A stretch of DNA of 64,000 bases from Sesamum alatum (Eukaryota > Streptophyta > Magnoliopsida > Lamiales > Pedaliaceae). Both the position numbers and the translations under genes were made by a program. The notes under the pieces were generated by a model that was not told where the DNA came from, ran no database searches, and worked only from the letters and a program-made list of their open reading frames with translations. Below are positions 1 to 12,491 of the stretch, piece after piece. The first letter of the stretch is position 1; each line of letters begins with the position of its first letter. The stretch covers positions 34,254,479-34,318,478 of the forward strand of contig JACGWO010000005.1 in assembly GCA_034509735.1 (NCBI GenBank). Direction: 5' to 3'.

Positions 1-1014
1 CCCAAACCGCAAGCACCAATTATTGGCAAATAGGAAAACTGAGAAATAGTTCACCCCTCACAGTAATCAACAGAAACTTTGATTAATGCTTTGACATCTG
101 TTTAAACAGACTCGTGAAATACATCAAACTTACTAGATGCAGCAAATCCAGTTCTCAGCTGTCCACTAATTTAGCTTCAAACCTTTTATTAGTGGGCATC
201 TACTACATACAGCATGCTAAAATGAAATTTACCATCTGGATTTTGCCGCGGGTGCTCATCGACCTAACAGCATATTGCCACAACGAAATGGGTCACATGA
301 AATTGAGCACCACAAGCCATCAAGTTCCTAACAAGCAATCCCCAGATCGCCAGGAAAAGCCAAATCTAGAAAACAAAAAAGCCAATCTTCATAACCGTAC
401 TATCATAGCCTTAAATCTCGCACGTCCTTTTCAACGAAACTAAACTCCTCGGAGTAGAAGAATCGAGATGATAAATAACATATAAATCAAAAGTAAATTC
501 TCCAGATCCCAAAACAAATTAAAATCAATAGTAGAAAATCAAAGATTTTGCCATTGTGAATCTTACACTGATCACAAGAGTTCTTCAGAAGTGGTTTTTC
601 TTTTTCTTTTTTTCAGACGAAAAGAACAAGTTGAAAGTTCGTTCCATTTTGTTAGATCTTTCTTGAGTTTATTTGAATGGAACTAATCTTCAGTTACCTA
701 AATCTGTGTTTCTCATTGTAGTTTCACAATAGATGCAGCAAAGACCAGCAGACTTCTTTTTTTGTTTGATTAACACGCCTGTGTGCTTTAATTTGACTTC
801 ACATCCATTGTGTTATTATATTCATTGAGCACAACAGTCACTACCAAAAAAATAAAAGGAGCCGATTCAAGCAACATCATTCAGACCAAGAGTGCATGTG
901 AGAGCAACAGTATATAATGCGACATAAAAGGAAAAGTTCACAGGAACACACTTCTGGCAAACTATAAAAAAAAGTCAAATTGACATCACACACATCACGT
1001 AGGGAAAGTCATAC
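1..1014. other. Downstream part of the SR gene, no certain exon
   Basis: AT-rich sequence left of the last certain SR exon. It should contain the 3' UTR and the last coding exon unless that lies outside the window. Candidate acceptors on the minus strand are at 842-841 (after a T-rich tract) and near 955. I see no RS-coding stretch here. Confidence 0.4.
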
Positions 1015-4000
1015 CTAGATACAGACCGAGGAGGTGACCCAGATTGTGATTTTGATGCAACGGATCTAGAACGAGATCTAGAGGAAGCACGACGAGAACG
1101 TTTCACCCTTGGAGAAGCACTGCATGATAGAAACAGCCATGAATTCTTAAAGTGAAAAACGGATATCTCGGGAGAAAGAAACATTTTAAATATTATAAAT
1201 CACACGATACCTTCTACTCCTGTCCCTATCACCAGAGCTGCGAGTTGGGCTTCTGCTTCTGCTTCTTGCATACGGACTCCTGCTAGGGCTCCGGGAATAA
1301 CTACGTCTCCTCTCATACTCCTCCACCTGGATTCCACAGATGGATCAGTAACTGCTAGCTTCGGACACATAGAATGCACAATTCAAATCTTCAGCCAACC
1401 ATACCCGTATGTAAGCCCGAGAATATTGATTTCGGAAGAGAGAATCATCAAGCTTCCTTATCTACACATAGAAACAAAATCAGAATGCAGCAAAAAGCCA
1501 TCAAAATAAATGTCATACCAATCACAAAAATGCAAGGTGTTAAACTCAAACAAAGATCATAGCAAGACGCAAAACTCAATGACAGAAATTGGTTAATCAG
1601 TTTAGGGGACAAGTAAATGACTCACCGCATATTTCATGTCATCATAGTTCGTGTAGTCAACAATGCCTCGCATGCCTAAATAAAACATATACCAACATCA
1701 ACATCGCATCAACAATATGTAAAAAAAGAACAAAAGAAAAAATAGCCAAAATAAAGCAGAATCACAAGCTAAGTAGAATACTCGGCGGCTAAACAAACAC
1801 CAGAGAGCTTGAATCTTCAACTTCAACAATTTGCCTCACAAAGCAGTAGACCATACATGTGGAAGCATAACGCCTTTATAAAGTTTACTTTGCTTTATTA
1901 AATACAGCACACAACATGGCAGCAAAAAACTATTTTATAAAGAGAAATTTAACGATTTAAATTGAAAACATAGGACCAAAAAACTACCAACACAATGGAA
2001 CTTAATACTCTGAGAAAGAGAGATGAAGTACAAGGAGACACAATAAACACCTGTTAACTGAAAACAGTTGCTTGCTAAAAAGAGAAACTCGACTAGGAGT
2101 ATGAGCAAGATTCATGAAAGCAAAGCCCAATATATGAGGAAAGACAAACAATAAGCACTCTGATACTGATCTCAACTTTTGTTCCCTCATAGAAAGACAA
2201 TTCAAGTGCCCATAGAACAAACAAGGGATTTACTAATCTTGCATGGACCACCATAAAGGAACACTCAGAGAAGCTAGTTATATTAGTGAGAATATATGGA
2301 AAGTGCATATATCCTTCACTTTGTAGACTGCTTTCAATTGACTAACAACCAATATGACCATCACTCTAGCTTGACAACAGGGAAACTGGTTTGAGCAAGA
2401 CACCATGCATGTCGCAAACAACACCGTATGCGCACAGAACTCACCAGAAGGAAAGTGAATACTAAACCTAAAGCTCTTGACTAAACAAACAATGAGGCAC
2501 AAGTTAGAATAACACATGAAAAACCCAGCAGTTGCGGATTAGCCTATTTCACAACATGATTTTAAGGGTACTTGGGTGAGACGATTTCACTTAAACAATT
2601 AATCATAGGTAACACGGAGGTGGAGACCGGGCCATACGAGCACCTGAATGTAGCCACAGGGTGTACAAGTGAATGGAAGTACAGGATGTTATCAAGAGTA
2701 GGAAATTAATTGAATGACATTTATGTAGCAGTAGAAGCTGGTTGTGCAACACGGATATAAGAAAAACCCACCAAAAAGTAGCACATCTAGGTAACTTCAA
2801 AAATACTACTTACAGCAGACCACCAGAAACTTTTTGTACAAACACAGAAACAGGAGAGTTCAGAAGAGAATGTGCTTACCATCACGGTCACGATAAACTT
2901 GAGAAAAACAGACATCTCCAGCACGACGCATGTGATCCTACAACCATAACCAGCAATTAACGGATTAGCATCACTAATGGCCGAACAACTTACAGTGACC
3001 AGGAGATCATGCTATATCTTTCAGTCACTCAAATCACACCCTTGTTCACCACCAAAGAGAAATGATGATGATAACAATAACAACAACAACAATAATAGGA
3101 ACAACAATAATAATGATAACAAGGTAAAACACAACGACACGGAATGTAACAGAAAATACTACCTTCAAGTCTTGCCATGAAGCAGAAGAAGGAAGTCCAG
3201 TCACCAACACTGCAAATACAATATGTCATCAAGAAATTTCTTGCTAAATTATAGAAACTTTGTATAAACTGTAACAACCAAACCCATAACAACTATTAAT
3301 TCTCAAGAAAAATATCTATACAAACACCTCTTACCGCGGTAGTCGGAACGCCTTGAAACTCCACCACGACTAGTTCCACTACTGTAACTACTGTGACGAT
3401 CATGTGATGACGATCCTCTCCCTCCATGTGCAAGTTCAACCTACATTGACACAAACACAATGCAAAGAATATAATGAGAAACAGGATATCTTAGTGTAAC
3501 AACATAATAACATGTATCTTACCCGTAACCGACAGCCATCAAAATTATAACCATCTCGACCACGGATGGCATCATCAGCATCACGAGAATCTTCAAACTG
3601 AAAAACAAGACCATTGAAGAATCCATGTCAGACTGAAGCTAAAAAAGCAAAGTCAGAAAAATAAATGATTCGGACATCTCACTGGATAAAACCCTAAGCA
3701 GGAGCTGTCCACAACTTGTATTTAGTAGTTACACAAAGAGAGCATCAATTAATTCTACCAATGAATAGTCTGGTACCACAAGTTTCAAAAGGTTGCGCAC
3801 CTCAACAAAAGCATAACCAGGAGGTCTTGGAGGGATTTTCAAATCAATGTCAACAATAGGCCCATACTGCAGAAAAACCAAAATCAGAAAAAATTAGTAA
3901 TAAGTAAATACATTATAACATAAAACCAACAAAAAACTTGCCTGTAACCAGAAACGTAATACAAACATATCAAGAATTCTTGTTCTCTTGAAACTATGAC

Positions 4001-5466
4001 ACTTGGAGCTAACCTAGATTACGTGCATTTTACTCATAAAGAAAAGTATTCAGACAATTATCAACAAAAATTTGTATATCAAATTATGTTCATCACTTAT
4101 AAGAGTTGAAACCATAAGTGTAAAATTTTTTTAAACATCTCATTAACGTTTATTAACTTAATGGTTTACTTGGATCTTAGAGTTTTCAACGAGAAACAGA
4201 GAAAAGGAGAATGATCAAAGGGATGAAACACAAAGCCCTATCATTTAACATAAGAAACCTGTTTTCCTCAGTGCGTTCTTAACTAAAATCCAGAACCCAA
4301 CATAAGTTTCCTCACTAATAACTGATAAAATGCACCCATAAATGGAGAAGCTTGCACAGTTAAATCCTAGAATGTTGGACAGCACATATGGGAGATTATA
4401 AATGTGCTTGTCTGAAGTCATATTATAAGTCCTTTAAGACATCAGCAGCTAATAAAATGTCCTAGAGCATTCTCCCTCAATATTTTATTTAAACTTGTTT
4501 CGTGTAAAATCAGGGCAAATAGGACTTCACCCCTCAAAACATACGTTTTTACAGATTCCCTCCAAAAACATGAAAAGTAGCAGTTTACCACTTTACCCAC
4601 ACTCCACCCCCAAAAAAGGTAAAACGGACTAAGTCTTAATTGCACATCACCTCCGGCTCAATTTTCAGGCCAAAAATTCCATCAAAATCAAAGCAAATAA
4701 CCTCCATATGCTCTTTTTATTGCGGGAACAAGAAAAATGGATAGAAACAACATATGGAGTGTATCTGCTTTGATTCCATTGGAACTTTTACCCTGAAAAC
4801 CACTCAGAGGTGACGTGCAACCATATCTTTTTATGCTACTTTGAATAATTAAATAACCTACAAAATGGAATGATTATTAGAAAGTGGGGATAAACTTGCA
4901 CCACCAAAAAAAAATAGGGAAGTCGAGTATTTCGATAGAACAGTGATCGGAACTAATAAGACATATTGGAAGACTGATTAGGTTGAAAGTGCTACACAAA
5001 AGCTACTTTTGTGGTGAAATGGTAAGAATCTCATCAAAGTGCTATGAATCTCGTCTGAAAGTTGATAAATGGCAAAGTGCTATAGTGAAAGTAATCTCAG
5101 GGGATGACGTCCAATCACATAATTGTGCTTTTCCGCATTTTGAGGTAAGAAATGGCATTTGCAGTAATCATGCTGGTTCATAAGGCTATATGAGATCAAA
5201 CGCATGCATACTAAATATATTAATGTTAATGGAAAAATTAATTAGACGCATGCCCGAGACGGTATATCAGTGGCATATGATATATCAACTTAGAAAAGAT
5301 AAAGAAAAAAAAGAAGGAAATACAGAAAGCCTAGCTATTATTTCCCGTGAAGAGCTATTATTAATTTATTATTGAAACAAACCTTGTAAAACAAATCTTC
5401 AACCTCGCTCTCACGGATGTCCCCAGGAAGATTGCCCACATAAATGGTTCTGCTTGATTTGCCCAT
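1015..5466 (-). CDS. SR34/SR30-type serine/arginine-rich splicing factor (3' end unresolved)
   Basis: Nuclear pre-mRNA splicing regulator of the SF2/ASF-like plant SR subfamily. Ten coding exons read on the minus strand: 5466-5383, 3866-3801, 3597-3523, 3440-3335, 3209-3163, 2937-2880, 1675-1626, 1461-1405, 1326-1211 and 1119-1015, all with GT-AG borders and consistent phase, giving 254 residues before the 3' end. RRM1 has RNP2 IYVGNL (residues 8-13) and RNP1 GYAFVEF (45-51). A Gly/Ser-rich linker follows, then a second pseudo-RRM with the subfamily signature SWQDLKDHM (121-129). An RS domain starts near residue 187. The ATG at 5466 opens with the family start [10 protein letters not shown]. 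The last exon is uncertain: a strong polypyrimidine-AG at 841-842 would give a short tail ending at 822, and reading into the intron gives a stop near 972. RRM similarity looks closest to SR34a-like proteins, which is inference. Confidence 0.93.
3064..3118. repeat. AAT/AAC trinucleotide microsatellite
   Basis: An imperfect run of GAT, AAC and AAT triplets inside the SR-gene intron between the exons ending at 3163 and starting at 2937. Confidence 0.8.
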
Positions 5467-6151
5467 CCTTCCTTTCAAAATAAAAAATAGTAGTTTAATA
5501 AATATTACAGCAGTTGTGCATAGCCTTCAACTCATACAATAAATTACATAGTCTGGGTACGAACAGATTTAAAACTTTGTGTAAAATCCAGTCAGAAAAT
5601 CTGAAAATAACCCTTAACACGAAAATACTTTTGTAGATATATTGGGTTACTGCCAGCTAAAACCACAACAAGAGAAAAACGAAATGCCAATACTTCTCTT
5701 GGTTTTTTCTTTTCCAGAGAAGTCCGTCCAAAGTAAAACCAAAGTTCACAAAGAAAACCACTCCCGTTCTGATTTTTGCACGCTTAGCACAAATTCATAC
5801 ACCGGAAATACACATCAGAACTCATATTAGAATGAAAGAGAACACTTTTCGCACATAAAACCCTAGAAGTCAGCAGCTCCAATGATACAAATTCTTTGAG
5901 TAAACTAAACATTAAACACGAAACGTACAAAATCCGGCTCAACTCGATCCACTCGTCGTTAAAACAGAGCGTAACTATTGAAACCTAGATTCCGAAACAA
6001 ATAATTGACACTAAAATCCAAAGGGTTCACTAAAAACTGGGGAAAAATCTAAGAATCTTTTCCACCAGATGAGACAAATCAAATTATAGACACTCAATAT
6101 TTTCAAACACCCGATGAACGAGAGAGAGAGAGAGAGAGAGAGGGGCAATAC

Positions 6152-6235
6152 CTTCCGAAATAACAGAGGAATTGCGAACTGAGAAATGAATTTAGGTTAG
6201 AACGTTCGAGAGTGAAGGGTACATGTCCAAGGAGC
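6152..6235 (-). other. 5'-UTR exon of the SR splicing-factor gene
   Basis: A donor GTATTG at 6151-6146 on the minus strand ends a non-coding first exon. The acceptor is just upstream of the ATG exon, at about 5473-5472. A leader intron of about 680 bp is inferred. The intron begins with a (CT)n tract on the transcribed strand (GA repeat at 6120-6142), eight or so bases from the donor. The transcription start is only estimated, from the TATA box. Confidence 0.6.
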
Positions 6236-6262
6236 AGCATAGGGTCGGGGGTGGGGAGGGGG

Positions 6263-6270
6263 CTTATATA
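6263..6270 (-). promoter_or_regulatory. TATA box of the SR gene, followed by a C-rich tract
   Basis: The minus strand reads CTATATAAG, a good plant TATA box about 30 bp before the expected start near 6235. Between them lies a C-rich run on the minus strand (G-rich on plus, 6243-6262) with several runs of three or more G. Confidence 0.55.
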
Positions 6271-6274
6271 GGTA

Positions 6275-7418
6275 TACGAGAAAAATCATCGTGTCAAACA
6301 TAAAATAATAATTTATTTTATTAAAAAAATATTTTTAAAATAAATCAATTTATTTTTTATTTTTTATAAAAAAATAATTTATTTATTTATAATTTTTTAT
6401 AATTTATTTATTTATAATATCATATTAATATAAATTACGTTAAAATTCAAAGGTATAATAAAAATAAGTAGAAAATTAAAAGAAAAACTGAAAATGAAGA
6501 TTACATGCACACGGCTCCGGGCCTCGAGATGATGTCATCATCCGACACATGTCTGGTTATCAGGAAATTTTTTGTTTTACATTTTTATTTATGTAGACTT
6601 ATTAGGAGCTTATTAAATATTTCATTTTATATAAATATTTTAAATACAAGTTTCTGAAACATCTTCTAACTTATAAAAGCCACTTCCGGGAAGGAGCTTC
6701 AAACAACAACAAAAATACGAAACAAGAAAGGATGTTTGCTTAAGTGGAATAGCCGAAAAGCACGGGGAGTGACTGATCATGTCATTCTTACTGACTATAC
6801 CATCACAATAAGAGATTTTTCTCGAAAAGGTCAAAATCTTCAATCCTGAATTGTTAGTTTTAAATCTCGTCCGACGGGGATAAGTCTGAAACAAGGCTTC
6901 CAGGATCATCACGAATAATGTTAATGCTCAAAATTTGAACAGTGCAATGATATATTTGCATGCAGCTGAAGATCCGGCATCCTAATTCTGCACCTTACAG
7001 GCCACAACAAATGAATGGGGCAGTTGAGGCAGAAAAGAAAAAGATCAAGAACGAAAAAGATCCAGCAATAGCAGGTGAGAATGAGCATCTTGTTGGGTCC
7101 TGAAATTCGTAAGAGTGTGAATTTGACTTCGATTCCTGCGTCTCTTGGTTCCTTTCAGTATAAGATACTTTAAATCAGTTTAATCAAATTTTTAAAAAAT
7201 ATAAACTATTTTTTTTACATTTATTTGACTAATATAAAAAAAAATGCATCTTTTATTCATAAACAACGATTTGTAATACGATTGTATCAATTTTTTTGTA
7301 TCGATAATATCATATTTAGAGTTTCTTTTCTTTCTTTTTTTATGAGTTGATTTTCTTTTATCTCTTTTAAACGTGACGTGCTTGTTTATGTATTTTATAT
7401 TATTTTATTTTTATTTTT
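6275..7418. other. AT-rich intergenic sequence
   Basis: Promoter-side spacer of the SR gene. Very AT-rich with poly-A and poly-T runs. No open frame or element ends that I can support. Confidence 0.5.
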
Positions 7419-8218
7419 AGGGAAAATTTCATAACACCCCGTTGTGTTATATGAAAATTGCTAAAAATTTATCTGTATTAATTAAATGGTCAAAAAAGAT
7501 CCTCTATAATTATAAATCCTGCAAAAAAAATTATCTCCATTAAAAAAAATGGAGAGTTTTACCTACACACGCGGGAAATGAGAGTGGGATACCATTTTGA
7601 CATATTTTCAGCCTTTGACCACTTTAAAAGGACAAATTACCCCTATCTTATATAATTATCCCTCTCTTTATTGTTTTTAATTAATTTCTTTAACTTTTTC
7701 AATTCTGCTAATAAAAATATATTATAGATATAATATTATTACATCAAATTAAATTATTATACATATTTTACAATATTAAAAATAAATTACAGTAAATTAT
7801 ATCTAAATAATATTCATCAACAATTAATATTTTTTGTTGGATATATTTTAAAATTATATTATTTATATAAATTACATTAAATAAACATAAAAATAAATTT
7901 TTTTTGTTTAGATGTATAATTACTTACGTATTATCTAAATAAATTACAGTAAAAAAATATAAAAAATGCATAATTAAATTAATTTATTATATTAAATTTA
8001 CCACACAAAAAAAATAAATAAAAAAAAACGGGGCGACGGTCGGCGCCCCTTCGTTGGGCGACTCTATCGCGCCTGCAAAAAGGGGGTGACGATGATCCAG
8101 GGCGATTGCAAGTCGCCTTGGATCTGGGCGACGAGATCGCCCTCCATCGCCCCCTTCTGGGTCGTCGTCGCCGCCGGAACATCTCCAAATTTCAATATAT
8201 ATATATATATGTATTTTG

Positions 8219-8253
<35 letters not shown>

Positions 8254-8487
8254 TTTTAAATTTTTTAAAATCTGGACCATTCATTTTACATTGTTGAAGA
8301 TCAATGGTTAATAACACAAGGGCATAATGGGCAAATCGGCAAAAAATGTAACACCGTTAGCGGCAACTAACGATAAGGGAGAGTGTGTATTATTTCAAAA
8401 ATATAGGGGTATTTTTGCCGATATTTTTAACACGGGGAGTTTTTAGCTAAATTTTGAAAACACAGGGGGATTTTATGCAATTATTCA
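7419..8487. mobile_element. Long-arm TIR element with GC-rich core (copy 1)
   Basis: The ends are inverted versions of each other: the left reads GGAAAATTTCATAACACCCC and the right, reverse-complemented, reads AATTGCATAAAATCCCCCTG. Both are followed by further matching CCCC-containing blocks. The long arms are AT-rich. The centre (about 8029-8180) is an abrupt GC-rich block with GGGCGA, GTCGCC and GGGGGTGACGATGA motifs, flanked by TA repeats (8197-8251). The plan matches the element at 12492-13757. No transposase; probably non-autonomous and Mutator-like, which is inference. Ends approximate. Confidence 0.55.
8197..8251. repeat. TA microsatellite
   Basis: Three TA blocks broken by GTATTTTGAA and ACA, on the right edge of the GC-rich core. 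Confidence 0.85.
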
Positions 8488-9436
8488 TTATTTAAATATA
8501 TTTTAAAGTGTGGAAAGATAGCAGGCCATCTAATCTTATAAATATTTTGGGTTACTTATATTTAGACCTCCTCCACAAATATGAAATGACACTTTCCCTA
8601 AAAAAAAATTAAATTTACACTTACACCCATTCAAAATTCACAATTTACGCTTAACCCCCTTCCGTTATAATTTCGACAAAAAAAACTTACATTAGTAAAA
8701 AAATACATAAATTTCATATTTTATCCCTCATTCACAATTTCACTGTAATATTTTTATACTTATAAGAGAGAAAATATAATATAGTCAAAAAAACATAATA
8801 TAATAAAATATTGCTCCCAAGTTATATCTATTGGATAGAAAATTTACAGGAAAATGTTAAATAAGGCACAAAATAAAAAATTTATGTAATATTTTCCAAA
8901 TGTCAACATTTTCCATTTAAACCGTAATGAAAGCAGTCAGGTGTAAACATAGAATTTTTGAATAAAATATACGTATAATTTTAAAAAAATTTAAAGAGAA
9001 AGTATAATTTCACATTTTAAAAAAAAATTCAAACCTAATCAATCCAAATATTTTTAGAAACTTGTAAGTCCACCAAATCATGTGAGAGGACATATACTCC
9101 AAAACATCTTACAAAAGTATTTCAAAGCTTATAAAATTTATCAAGTATTTGGTATTTTTTTTTCATAAAAGAAACTTATAAAATTTAAATATAAAATATT
9201 AGGAACATATAAACCCCTTTCAAAAAATAAGGCTTTGTCAATCTAATTTTAACTTGTTTAATTTTTGTCGTATTAGTTACAAAAAATACAAAATTGACGT
9301 TCATAACATCTTATATGCTTCACAATTTTATTTTATCTAAACACTTTAAAATTTTAAGTTTTAAAACAGAATCTGACATCTTATAAAATCATCCCCAGAT
9401 GAACTTATAAAAAATTTAAACAAGCCACCCTATAAA
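8488..9436. other. AT-rich spacer with weak MITE-like repeats
   Basis: Between the first long-arm element and the HIG1 gene. About 8560-9025 has weakly matching inverted ends (CCTCCACAAATATGAAATG against its inverse). About 9050-9420 contains several CTTATAAA-type motifs also seen at 10300-10630 and 17840-18270. No gene seen. Confidence 0.35.
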
Positions 9437-9887
9437 TCACATGAAATTACAACAAAGCTTCAGCTGAGTTCTCCTGTGATCAAGCTTCATTTTCAAAAGG
9501 CTGTCATTGATAGGCAACCAAAAAGAGAACACCCCAAGGAATATTGCAGGCACAGTGTCTATAAAACCTTCAGCTGAATGTAAAGTCATAAAGCATCTGA
9601 ACGAAAAAATAGAACGCAACACTCTTTATTGCAAGCAAGGAATACAAGTTCTGGTTAGCTCCCATAGAAGTCGAAATGAATCATTAAGAATAGAAGAACG
9701 AACAGACAATGTATAGACAGAAAGCTTGTGGCATGTAATGAACTGCAAAAACATGTTACTATTGCGAAAATCTACTTATAGAACCTAGAGATGAAACGTG
9801 CATTTGGAGCAGACAGACTTGTAAGCCTTGCCTCACTCACAGTTTCTTATCGGTTAATAGCAATTTTACAAGGAAACTGCAGCACAG

Positions 9888-12229
9888 CTAATCCTTCTGC
9901 GAGTGAGTATCCAAAGGAAGAAACTTCGGATACCGATTTGCATTTTCTCCTCCAGCTTGGTCATAATACTCGACCGTTGCAGCCCCAACCAATGCAGCCA
10001 GTGTTAGAGCTTGAGCGTGCAACCTGAATTTGATGCCAAGAAAAAAATAATAATAATAAGTACAGTGCAATTAAAACGTAAAGACATACAAGCAAAAAAA
10101 AAAAAAAGACTATAAAGCAAATTTAGTGACACTATCAATATGGTTTCTATGGAAGAACTCGAAATAAAATTAAAATAAAGCCCCTGGAGGCTCCTTTGGT
10201 AAATGTGTGTGCATCAAGATTGTGGTAGGTATGGCTTGATCTGCAGACCGTGTAATATGATGACAAATGCTTATATGGAATTTAATGAATAAATAGAAAA
10301 GATGACTTAACTTGTGTTTGGATGAACTTATAAAATCTTTGAAACACCTTAGAAGAAATTGTAGAATATTGGTAGTTTTCTAGGAAATGAGCTCATAAGT
10401 CCAAAAATAAAATTATTTGGAACTTAAAAAATGCTTACAAAAAAGTACAGATTTCCTAATTATATCTAAACTCTTACTGGTTCCTTCATTTTTGTAGAAA
10501 TTAATTACAAAACTGCAATTATTATCAATTTATAAAATCCAAAATCTTATTTTATTAAAAAACGTGTTAAAATAAGATCTAACATCTTATAAATGTATGA
10601 GTTTAGATATCTTTTACACAAACAACTGAATACTCTCTTAGAATGATGAACACAAAGAAACAAAAACTAATGGCAGCATCCCATATTATCACAACGTGTC
10701 GAATGATATTTCTTTCTATAGCTGTTTTCTCAGTTCTATCAGTCTATATATGGCATGTTGAATACTGAACAGGAACTTTTACTAGAAGTAAGAAAGTCAT
10801 GCCAACTTTTGTTGGGATCTTCCTTATTTTTACCATAGAATCTTCTTCAAGAAAATTACTTCACATAAATAATCAAGAACCTATGCTGCAAAGTTTTCAA
10901 ATGATTTCTTAACTACAAACTGCCTCATCAAGTAGACAAGGAGGTTCCACCAATGAGACATCTGTCAATCTAGAATTTCTCGATAAACTATTTTGCGAAG
11001 GTCCTAATAGATCAATCTTTCAATACCTTCCATCCTTATTCTCTTAAAAAGTTGAACCCAAAGGCCCGACTCATTTATGATGCAAATAATGTCATTGCAG
11101 CAGGGTAAGCTTTACTTTGGTGCTATGTATTTGAACTTACCCATTCCTTAAAGCTTAAATACTTCTGTATCATGGAACGGTGGAACCGATATTTTCAATT
11201 TTTGAAACAGTAATTAGAAAGAAAGCATGTTTGTTTATACATATTCTCATTGAAAACATATTAATATGACACCACAGGTCTATATACTAATCCAACGCCT
11301 ATTCTCTTTCACATGAAAACCTATACAAAATTGAAAATACATATTTTCCATTGAAAACTCAATGAAAACACAATCAAAACAAGATGCCAGAAAATGCTGT
11401 GCAAAAAATAGCCAGAAGCACCTGATTCGATATTAAAAAACAAAATATGAAAGAAAATGCAACAGAAAAAGCACCCATTGGTCTCAAGGAGACCTGTGAT
11501 TCAAGTGAGATTTAAGTTGCCAATCATCCAAATTTTCCTCAACAACAAATTTCAACCTCCATTGAACCAAGCAATCACCGCCAGACGGAAAGGAAAGCTT
11601 CGAAAATCTTTACCAAATCATATAACTTGCATAACATGCATTCTTAATTCTAACTACAACTTCATTACATGGAAGGAACAGAAAACAATGATCACCCTCG
11701 AATAGATTGCACTGAAGTTCGATTCAAACACATTCAGCGTACCAAAAAGAACAGTGATCAAGCAAGTCTAACAGAGATCAATGAAGATTGCAAAGCTAAA
11801 CGTTGAAAGAAATAGAAAAATTCACCTAGCGTGAATGATCTTAACACTAGCCTTGCCGGGTTGACCCCAGTTGTAAGCCAGTGATCCAATTACACCGCTC
11901 GCCCACAGCCCACCTTAAAAAATTCAAGAAATCAACACAAGCCCACATCAGATAATGAACCATCAAAGAGAACGAACACGGAAAGAAAGCGACTCAATTT
12001 GACTACAAGAGAAAAAACATAAACCCGTTTGTAAGTAAGAACTACGTCCGTATAAGAAGGTCGAAACAAAACATGGGACTCAAACGGAGCATCAAATTAC
12101 GACGATCGTCGATCAGATAAAGCGATTGAATTGCGGATCGAGGAGCTTACCAACTGTGCGAAGCTTGTTGTCAACGACCCATTCCCTGATGGATTCAAAT
12201 TTAGACTTGACGCCGGTAGATTCCGCCAT
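9888..12229 (-). CDS. HIG1-domain (hypoxia-responsive family) protein
   Basis: Small inner-mitochondrial-membrane protein of the HIG1/Rcf type, a family that associates with respiratory-chain (super)complexes. Exons on the minus strand are 12229-12151, 11913-11826 and 10023-9888. All borders are GT-AG and phases close to give 100 residues, close to the size of plant members. Two hydrophobic segments lie at about residues 27-42 and 57-76, and the HIG1 signature IHARLHAQ spans 53-60 between them. The N-terminus is hydrophilic and the C-terminus ends in a short polar tail. The ATG at 12229 is the first in frame and follows a leader without competing in-frame starts. Introns are 237 bp and 1.8 kb. 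The 3' UTR probably runs toward about 9440. The specific partner complex is not shown by the sequence. Confidence 0.92.
10290..10635. mobile_element. Possible small TIR element in the HIG1 intron
   Basis: Left block with TTTGGATGAACTTATAAAATC and right block with CATCTTATAAATGTATGAGT, which partly complement each other. The same CTTATAA-type blocks recur at 9050-9420 and 17840-18290. Boundaries and class not established. Confidence 0.3.
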
Positions 12230-12491
12230 ATCTATATCAGAATTGAAATTTAGTTTCTACGCAAGAAAAGATGGAGGGATACACACTACAGTATGTGGTT
12301 AAAGAAAGCGAGGGGAAGAGAGGCGGACACAGAAAGAGGAAGCGAAGTTTGCAAGCAGTATGAAAACCTGTGGGCGGGCGTGTGGTGTTCCACTTTCCAG
12401 CTTCCACATTTTGAATCAAACTCTAATAAATATTGCTCCACAGAGGCGGCTATAATTTATTTTTGGGATAATTAGGCCGCCAATTGAAATT

